Assembly (NCBI GenBank): GCA_007844125.1
Contig: CM017564.1
Location: 19,114,115 to 19,178,114 of the forward strand
Direction: 5' to 3'
Length of the DNA stretch: 64,000 nt
Source of the DNA: Sinonovacula constricta
Lineage: Eukaryota > Mollusca > Bivalvia > Cardiida > Solecurtidae
Part shown: piece by piece, positions 56,238 through 64,000 of the stretch
Position numbering within the stretch: position 1 is the first letter of the stretch
Layout: every line of letters begins with the position of its first letter
Made by a program: the position numbers and the translations under genes
Notes under the pieces: generated by a model
Seen by the model: only the letters and a program-made list of their open reading frames with translations
What the model was told of the DNA's origin: nothing
Database searches by the model: none

Positions 56238-58644
56238 GTAATTTGAATCTTAAAAAACCTGTTTTTAAATAGAAAAAAAAATATTGCAGTAAATTAATGG
56301 CTAAATGCTATATTATTGTTAATTCTTGTTTACTTTGTATGGTATTTTTTCTACCGCACTATACGGACGTTAAGCTATTTAATGTACCTCATTTTTTAAT
56401 ACTTAGAACAGAAGCCTCATTTTATCTTTTCCGTGAGCTCGGGGTTGTTACACTGTGACTTATATCCTGGATTGTTACTCGAGGTCGACCTATAAACAGT
56501 ATACACGGGTCAGATATGTGTGTAATTTCATCTACTTAACAAAGCATAGGTTAACTTGCTTTTTCTCATTTCAAATGTCACCAGTCATAAGTCTAATCTG
56601 TGACCCTTCTTGAATAAAGGTGATCTTTATAAATAAGCTGAATAGGAGAAAAAAAGACCGAATCAGAGAAAAAAAGACCGAATCAGCAAAAAAGCAACCC
56701 TACAATTATTGAGCATAGCAAAGCAATTAACATGAAAAAATACGCTCGCGATATATTTGCATTACACGTTTGGGAATAATGTCTATAATAACTCGCCATT
56801 GCACATTCGAATGCATACGCGTGTATATATGCATCGCACCGCAGTGCTCAATTATTGCAGGCTTCGTCCAAGTGAAAACCTACAATCCTAGAGACACACC
56901 GTTCTTTTGCACAAATAACACGAATGAAGCGTTTGGGCAAAAACAACGCGCTGTAAAAACAATATTGTGCCGCTTGTAATATGTGGATGACAGAATATGT
57001 TATCAGTCGTCATTTATGCAGCGATGCGCACGAGCGACACTTAAAAAAAACAACAAAAACTCAGAGCGGACGAGCTAACGAAAACTATAAAACGGTAACG
57101 CAAAAGCAAAGCATAACTTCCTCTGTTAAGGTATCGACAGTTTGTCAAACCCCAGAAAAACAGTATGATACATACGAAATTAAGAGGAGTACTTAAAAAA
57201 ATGTTCTTATAACAATATTCTAGAAGGATGCAACGAGCAAAATCTGCAAGGTGCTATGGATTATGATTGGAATTTTTAGTCTGCACTTGACAATTATAAC
57301 ATAAATGATTCAGCCAAATACTAATCCAATTCCATGTGAAAATGCGCAAGACATTTTTAAGTGTGATAGTCTTTCGATGAGTTTATTATCTGGAAATATT
57401 CCGGATTGTACTGATACTCACATAAATCAAATGTCATATTTAAAATGTCCCGCATGAAACCCAAATACTTATAAAGGTTATGAAAACTGGTAAAATGTAC
57501 ACACTTTTGTTTTTGCGATAGGCATATTCAAAGAACGTTTTTCTCTTCAAATACTCAAACCTAAGCAAAAGTATTGATGACCTTTAAATCTTAACTTTTT
57601 GAAGAAATGAAAATTTCTTTGATCTGTATTTTTTTCTGTTCAAAGTACTGATTCACATTCACTTTAATTCAAAAATTCTTTAAAATATATTGTGACACAA
57701 ACATTTAGGAATGTGATTTCTATGGACTCGGTCATGGTTCTGTTGCAAAAATACTTAAGCGTTTGTTCATTTCAACATTGCCAAAAGAGAAAAAAATCAT
57801 GCGAATATATTGTGTTTTTTTCCACTTTTGTTTAAGTTAAAGGTGAGAATTCAAATTCTAACCGTCATTTTTTTCAGCTCGTTTCATCTTCGCCGTCACG
57901 ATGAAAGTCGCCATTACAGAACATCGGGTTTCAATCTAGGCCGTCACGATGAAAGTCTTCATATAAGAACGGCTGCGGAGCAAACATCTTGCATCGGTTG
58001 CAGGATAGATGTCATTTAACCACTGACCTTTCAATGCACAATAATTTTTAAAAAGAAACAACTTGATAAAAATGTAACCTCTGTTCTTTCAATGGACGCA
58101 ACACTAGCGCCAGTAAATTGGTCAAACTCCGTTGAGTATCTGTACCCAAACATTTATGTTTTTTTTCAACTTTCATTAATATTTTTTGAACATTCATTCA
58201 GATACATAATTTCTGGCTAGAGAGAAACTTATGTTTGTTGTTTCCTGCGCTTTTTTGATTACGAAAGTCCGGGCATGAATAGGAAATGTGTTTATTGATG
58301 GATCATCACTAACACTTACTATTTTTTACAGTCCATAAAGTGGGAGGCTGAAAACAAATGGTTGTTGTAAACATGTTTTGTTTATCTTAATTTAAGGTAA
58401 AGACTTCAATATGGCGAAAGAATGCAGTGTAATTAAAGCGCTGATATGTTAAAAAAAACGTTTACATGCGCTGTTGTTTTTTCCCAAACTATTTTATTTC
58501 AACGCGTAATAACAGCGCTGATACTATTGTCTAAAGAAATATTTTCTCACCGGTTGCGGGCTCTCACTGATTAGATAGTCATAACTAATCATAGAGAACG
58601 AAGGGTGTTTGACGTGTTCTTACTTCGGGCTTAATGTGACGATT
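56238..58644. other. Non-coding, unassigned
   Basis: AT-rich, with no recognised domain. 57893-57960 contains a ~48-bp tandem duplication of a segment with 'ccgtcacgatgaaagtc' (57894 and 57941). 56648-56690 has a direct repeat 'aaaaaaagaccgaatcag'. Confidence 0.4.
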
Positions 58645-58647
58645 TGT

Positions 58648-58702
58648 AGTATATGTTGCAATGCTCATAGGACTTTGTCATGTATTCTTATTCATGATTA
58701 CA
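58648..58702 (+). mobile_element. Family-B 3' end, strongly 5'-truncated
   Basis: 'tagtatatgttgcaatgctc' to 'aggactttgtcatgtattct', matching 18335-18370 and RC of 2105-2150. Confidence 0.65.
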
Positions 58703-58789
58703 ACAATGTTATTCGTGCAGTATGACGGTCGTAAAAATCTCCCCGTGCATGTAATCTATTAAATAATCTATGTTGTCCTTTTTTTCAGG

Positions 58790-59238
58790 GTATGAATATT
58801 TACTGGATATGAATTCATATCCGCGGATGTGAATCCTGGTTACGGATATAATAACGTAAAATCACTATTTACACCCATTTGTGTTATATTTATGTTTTTC
58901 AGTAACATTAGTGTATTTTCTATAAATAAAATTAATTTACGTTAGGTATTCCCATATTTAATGTAATTGTGTTTGATATAATAAAAAGAGACATGTTTGA
59001 ATCCATATCCGTGGACATACAGGGTATGGATTGGAACACTAACATTGTCATCTGCAGCAGTGTTTGTTTTATTTCTGTTAATTTTGATGCAATGTAATTG
59101 ATTAAATTACTTAACCTATTTTTAAAAGAGGTATACCTTCTGTACAAATTTCCTGTTAATGAATATTTCGATAGCCGCACGGAAGTTCATATCCTTGGAG
59201 ATACGGGGTACGGATATGAACAAAAAATGAATGTCTTT
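58790..59238. repeat. Palindrome-bearing satellite, left block
   Basis: Monomers of ~184 bp, each ending in a ~37-bp imperfect inverted repeat (GTTCATATCC ... GGATATGAAC). Inverted repeats end near 58852, 59037 and 59221. The monomers after 58852 and 59037 match types A and B of the right block, and a third (type C) is cut after ~15-25 bp by the Naiad insertion. Confidence 0.8.
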
Positions 59239-59239
59239 A

Positions 59240-60405
59240 CCGCTAACTGATGTATGAAACAATCCTAACTGTAAACTGCAGTACGTTGGGCAAACGGGAC
59301 GGGCTCTAAAATTAGATTTCTGGAACATTCATATAAAATTCGTAAAGCTCGTCGTTTTAAGAACTACCTTTATAATCATTTTCTAACTACTGGACATTCT
59401 TCAAATATGTCAACATTCAACCTTTACAAAAAATGTTTTCGATGACGATGAGTCTAAAGGATTTAAATTACATGCCAGATACAGTGCCGAACTTGTTTGG
59501 ATTTAAAAACTTCAGACTCCATATCCACTCGGTCTTAATGACAATATTCATCAGGCGGGCAATATTTCTAAAAATTCGAACATTGACATCTTTAGTATTC
59601 TATGTTTACGCAAGCGCAAACGCCGATCTCATGAAATTAGAAAAAATCATAATCTTAAACGCAGATTTAGGGAAAATGTTTCTTTTCAAGATCTGAACAC
59701 ACATTATATTCGATCTGGTATTCATGCCTTACTTTGTACAGTTACAAATCTACCTTTGAAATCACTAGTTATTTTGGACAATGATGCAGATAAAATATAT
59801 TTACGTACTCATCCTTTATATAAGGTGGCTTCCATCATTCAAAAGTATACTACCCATGCTTTAAGACCTCATATTGATAAACAGTCTCAACACAAACGAC
59901 ATTTCATGGAAATCAAATACTTTAATAAAGGGAATAACTTAATCGATTAACCAAGTATCTTTCGGGACAATAATATCATCAATAAAAACCCCAGTTACTT
60001 CGAAAACAAAGAAATCCCAATGATTTGTTATAAGTACAAAAAATCCATTAGAGGTCTTATTTTTAATTACAACCAGACTGTAGCAGACCTTAACCTGAAT
60101 GATCCTTCTCAAGATTCTTGTAACTGTTCAACTTCACCTTTCTGTTATTTATCTTCTGGCCATATCATTATTGGGGATTTAAACATCGTCGATGACTATA
60201 AATTAAGAAAATTACTTTTTTAGGGTCCGAAATATCGTCTGCCTGATGAAATAGATTTTGACCTTTGTTGCAATGAAATAACTGATGCAATTAATCTGTT
60301 TGCCGATCGCTGGTGTAAAAGAGAAAACACGGATACAGTAGCACTCAATACCTAAAAGAAAGCCATTTTTAAGATAATAAAAAATCGCGTTAAATTCTAC
60401 CGCTC
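59240..60405 (+). pseudogene. Naiad PLE N-terminal GIY-YIG endonuclease and CxC linker
   Basis: Sense to the RT that follows. 'NNPNCKLQYVGQTGRALK' (59258-59311) holds the YVG half of the GIY-YIG core, and then, after a 1-nt loss, 'FLEHSYKIRKARRFKNYLYN' and 'HFLTTGHSS' (CCHH ligands). After another shift, 'SAELVWIKKLQTPYPLGLND' gives the conserved late nuclease block. A basic stretch ('LRKRKRRSHEIRKNHNLKRR') and a long linker follow, containing 'DSCNCSTSPFCYL' (about 60115-60155), the CxC motif described for Naiads. GIY-YIG nicks target DNA for priming. An in-frame TGA at 59255-59257 sits where the first zinc-ligand Cys (C-x4-C) is expected. Other stops (TAA near 59948 and 60355, TAG near 60221) are decay. 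The 5' end, including the GIY strand, is truncated. Confidence 0.75.
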
Positions 60406-61893
60406 CCATCCTTCTAGTTTACCTAAGAAACCTTTTTATCACTTAAAACATCTAGAACAGTCCTTTCAGAATATTCGCGATAAATTTGTACTTGTACCAG
60501 TAGACAAAAATTCAAACAACATATTTTTGTCTGACGACTATATTACAATAATGTACTGAGTGCTGAGTTATCCACCACCAGTTCTTACTCTAGCTCCAAC
60601 CTTGACTTTCAGACAGTCATTGACAAACACAAACAAATATTGCATAATTTTAATATCAAAATAGAATCTAAACAAGAAAAACTTCATTCACTGTACTGGA
60701 TTCCTAAGCTTCACAAAACACCATACAAGTCACGATTCATAGATAATGCCAGCTCTAGCACCACCACTCACATATCTAAACTACTTACGTCTTGCCTTAC
60801 AGCCGTTCTCAATCACGTAGTTAAATATTGTGAAAAAGTGTATGAAAATTCAGGAATTAAAATTGTTTGGTCTATAAAAAGATCTTGAGAAGTCTTAGAC
60901 AAGTTTCGTACTTTAAACTTTAATTGCTCTGCAGTTAATACTTACGATTTCTCTACGCTGTACACTTCGTTACCTCATGATTTAATTAAGACCAAATTGA
61001 TTGCTCTTATTGAGAAAACATTTGCTCGAGAGCAACGTCTATATATTACATACCATAAAAAGTAATGCATTTTTTACCAACACTTTCTTAGAAAAGTTTA
61101 CTATGTGGACTTGCCTGGATGATTGTGAAGCTCTACGTTTCCTATTAGACAATGTTTATATAAACTGCGATGAGACTTTATTTAGACACGTAATTGGTAT
61201 TTAATGGGAAACAACTGTGCACCATTGATTGCAGATTTGTTTTTATACTGCTTTGAACGTGATTTCATGTTAACTTTATCCCCTACTAACCAAAGCCACA
61301 TTAAAGAGGCGTTTAATTTAACGTCACGCTATCTTGACGATATTCTTACTATAGATAATCTTTTCTTTTCTCAAATGATCCATCTGATTTACCCTCCAGA
61401 ACTTACCCTTAATAAGCAAATAACTGACATTTAAATGCAGCACTCCTAGACATTGAGATCGCTATTTCCAATGACAACGTCTCTACTAAAATCTATGGCA
61501 AGAGAGAAGAGATGATTTCAACTTTAGTAATGTGAATTATCCATACCTTGACGGTGATTCACCTCGTGCTACCTCTTATGGTATTTACATATCACAACTT
61601 ACAAGGTTTGCACGAGTTTGTACTAAAGTAGAAGATTTCAATGATAGAAACCTGTTTAATTCTTCTAAACTGTTACAGCAAGGCTTTCGTTTTCATAAAT
61701 TAAGAAAGGCGTTTTCATCCTGCATTTTATGGAAATGTTGTATACAAGTTAAGGAAAATTAAGGGTTAACTTTTCTGACCACTTTACAAAACTTATCAGA
61801 AAATGTATTGCAGACGGTTACAACCCGGGAATCCTTCGTTGTACTGCATTGCTTGCAATTGACCCTTTTACAGTCTAGAACTTGCATTGCTTT
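60370..61893 (+). pseudogene. Naiad PLE reverse transcriptase (third copy)
   Basis: Same order as the 12.1-13.7 kb copy: 'NRVKFYRSHPSSLPKKPFYH', 'DKFVLVPVDKNSNN', 'YWIPKLHKTPYKSRFI', 'NTYDFSTLYTSLPHDLI', 'FLEKFTMWTCLDDCEALRFL', 'NCAPLIADLFLYCFERDFM', catalytic 'SRYLDDILT', 'YPPELTLNK', 'TSYGIYISQLTRFARV'. In-frame or orthologous TGAs are at 60532-60534 and 61425-61427 (both also TGA in the other copy) and 60886-60888. Frameshifts occur near 60527, 61062, 61200 (loss of the Pro codon in GIPMG), 61416 and 61720, so it is dead. The RT ends near 61893 ('HCF'). Confidence 0.8.
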
Positions 61894-62856
61894 TTAATTA
61901 CACGATGACCGGACAGGTCGTTGAGACTATATGAAAACTTTGACTTAAAGCCATAATTGGACAGTTACTGTTGGAATACTTGTCTCTTCATCTCTCCAGT
62001 CGTGCCCTATATAGGTGAGACAACTTGAGCAGTCTCCATACCCTTTACATGAGATTGCACAGTAGGTATAACATCGGGATTTTTAGTACCTTTCTTACAT
62101 ATAATATGCCAACTGCGGATAAATCCTCGGCTTTTCATGAACTGTTTTTTTTAACTTATTAGCTCTTAACAATACTACGTTTAATTTTGTTGGTAGGTTG
62201 TTATCTAAATTTCGTTGTTTTCTATCGTATTTTTTACATTTCACTTTTTGGAACATGATGTCATGGCATTATATGCCATATTTAAATTGATATTGTTATA
62301 TATCAGCGCTTGGCTGTTTTATTTGTTCTTATATTATATCAGCGCTTGGGATGCTTTATTTGTTCCTATAATATCTTATAATATATCAGCGCTTATGCTG
62401 TTTTTTTTTAAACTGATCTCTCGTTTGGGGTTTTTGTTTTTACGTTGCCGAGGCTTTTATCTACTGTACATACTGTACATATATTTATAGTTTATTTTGT
62501 TGCTAGTTGTTATATATGTATATAAGTTCATTGTATCTGTTTTAACTCCCGATGCAGGTGCTTATTGTTAGTTGTTTCACTTTGACGGGGTGTTGTTATT
62601 TACACTGTTTGTTTGCTAGAAAAACCTTCAGGAAGTGCGAGGTTGGAGCGCTCCACAAACCAGGTTTAAGCACCCCAGTTGGCCCTTTTGTCGATTGACT
62701 GTTCCAAGGCGGTAACTGATGGTTTTTCTTTATGTGTGTTATGTCTCGTCTCTGTGTTTTTGTCACATTTGCATTTACCTTGTTTACCTTTGTCTACTGG
62801 TAGATAAAATTAAAATATATGTGAAAATTTTGATAAGACCTTTTCTTCTTAACCTA
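61894..62856 (+). mobile_element. Naiad PLE 3' UTR (third copy)
   Basis: About 960 bp aligned with 13696-14575, with a local duplication: 'tatatcagcgcttg' occurs three times (62300-62395) against once in the other copy. It carries the shared structured module at 62630-62720 and ends 'gaccttttcttcttaaccta', where satellite sequence resumes. Confidence 0.75.
61924..61985 (+). promoter_or_regulatory. SECIS-like hairpin, degenerate (third copy)
   Basis: Same layout as 13722-13785: GAGAC/GTCTC lower helix, ATGA at 61931-61934, AAA bulge, CCA/TGG mini-stem, GGAA at 61973-61976. The upper helix has two adjacent mismatches and one wobble, consistent with decay after insertion. Confidence 0.5.
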
Positions 62857-62861
62857 TATAA

Positions 62862-63700
62862 TTATTTCTTTTCAATTAATTAAGCCATTCTATGAAATTC
62901 TACAAGTCTTTACATAATTGTTGGTAATACATACTCCCACAACCGCGCCAGAGTTTATATCAGTAGACATACAGGGTACAGAATTAACGTAAAGATCATT
63001 ATATCCACCCATGTATGTTACATTTATGTGTTTTCTAGAAAATCTATTATTTTCTATAAATAAAATTATGTCATTTTGATTTTTCGTATAACATACAATC
63101 GTGGTTGATTGAACGAACAATGTTATAGAGTAATTCATAACCGTGTACAAACAGGGTACGGATATGAACAATAAGATTTCAATGTACAACACTTTTTTTT
63201 TTAATATTTCCGTTAATTGTAAAGAAATATAAATAGTTTTAATGTTTTTGCATCCTTTGACAGAGGTAAATCCTATTTTTACACATTTACTAAAAATAAA
63301 TGATAGCCCCACAGACTTTCATATCCTTGGACGTACGAGGTACGGATATGAACATTTAACTGTCTTCAACACTTTATGGTGTTTTTCTTAAGATTTTGTT
63401 TAATATTAAATAATAATTAAGTCACCTAACCACTTTGATGAAATTTTACTTAACAGTCTTAACATAATTGTTGTTATTAAATATACCCACAGCTGTACCT
63501 GAGTTCATATCCGTAGACATACAAGGTATGGATATGAACGCAAAAATAATTATTTACACCCATTTATGTTAAATGTATGTGTTTTGTATGAAGTTTATTG
63601 CATTTTCTATCAATACAGTAATTTTACTTGGGTATTTTCGTATAACATACAACTATAACTGATTGATTTAATGAAAGAAGCTATAAGGTATTAACATCGT
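62862..63700. repeat. Palindrome-bearing satellite, right block
   Basis: Resumes in the type-C monomer (compare 62865-62950 with 63405-63500). Inverted repeats then end near 62988, 63169, 63353 and 63539. The monomer after 62988 resembles that after 63539 (both 'atttacacccatt'-like), while those after 63169 and 63353 differ from it and from each other. This gives a three-monomer higher-order unit of ~551 bp in the order A-B-C. Confidence 0.8.
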
Positions 63701-64000
63701 GTTTCTTTTCTGTTTTTTGTTGATATTGCATTACTACATCTAATTCATCAGACCACTGTTTAAAAGGCTAAATAACGCTTTCTTAAAAATATAATAATCG
63801 TTATTTATCATTTTGTGTACATGGTAAAAATATAGACCGACAACATTACTGTATTGTAACTTATATTTGTACTATTTTCTATTGAGGATACCAATTCTTT
63901 AATGAACAAAAACTGTATAAGAACTCTATAACCGTCTTTACCTAATGGTTCATCGTTAAGAAACATGCAAATGCAGGTACGCAAAAATCAGCGGCTACTA
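63701..64000. other. Non-coding, unassigned
   Basis: No coding motif. It may contain decayed satellite, but I see no clear inverted repeat here. Confidence 0.35.

Overview
This window is nuclear DNA from an animal, most likely a bivalve mollusc and probably a clam. The evidence is AT-rich sequence, spliced exons with GT/AG borders, several minisatellites, a higher-order satellite, and repeat families I recognise from bivalve genomes. These families are RNase H-bearing I/Nimb-like non-LTR retrotransposons whose 3' ends read 'gtgtgccgtaaaaccc', Naiad-type Penelope-like elements (PLEs), and the 'CTCACCTGAG' inverted-repeat family. No bacterial-type operon, rRNA gene or CRISPR array is present. 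No search was run; all family names come from motifs read in the translations.

Layout. 0-3.5 kb: broken I/Nimb-like fragments, with an antisense Naiad PLE lodged in one of them; that Naiad is itself split by a ~575-bp non-autonomous element (here called family B). 3.6-5.4 kb: an open EEP-nuclease-like exon whose fold carries a 24-bp tandem-repeat insertion. 6.1-16.1 kb: a nest of two antisense I/Nimb-like elements with a sense Naiad PLE inserted between pieces of one of them. 17-28.9 kb: exons of a decayed gene containing a Q-rich coiled coil, a CaRF/ALS2CR8-like zinc-binding region, a MULE-like DDE domain and a SWIM zinc finger. The same exon series appears to resume at 46.2-47.3 kb. 29.0-41.1 kb: a 12.1-kb DNA transposon with 19-bp terminal inverted repeats and near-matching 12-bp flanks, inserted about 20 bp downstream of an exon end. 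It carries a broken SAM / cysteine-protease-like / DDE-like / SAP coding region. 41.9-44.1 and 50.1-53.1 kb: two more antisense I/Nimb-like copies, one 5'-truncated and one with its endonuclease and RT deleted. 48.0-49.2 kb: a two-exon pogo/Tigger-like transposase remnant. 54.2-56.2 kb: a second decayed MULE/SWIM-family copy. 58.7-63.7 kb: a three-monomer (~551 bp) palindrome-bearing satellite interrupted by the longest Naiad PLE.

The most interesting system is the Naiad family. The 59.2-62.9 kb copy shows the permuted order: N-terminal GIY-YIG nuclease, CxC linker, RT. In-frame TGA codons occur at a GIY-YIG zinc-ligand position and at RT positions, two of which are TGA in both long copies. 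Just after the RT stop codon lies a hairpin with every feature of a form-2 SECIS element. This fits selenoprotein-coding retroelements, which as I recall have been reported for clam Naiads. A ~100-bp structured 3'-UTR module is shared between Naiads and the short family-B elements, suggesting that B is a Naiad-dependent, SINE-like parasite.

Almost every coding region here carries stops or frameshifts, so most entries are pseudogenes of mobile elements. The one long uninterrupted reading frame is the EEP-like exon at 3.6-5.4 kb.
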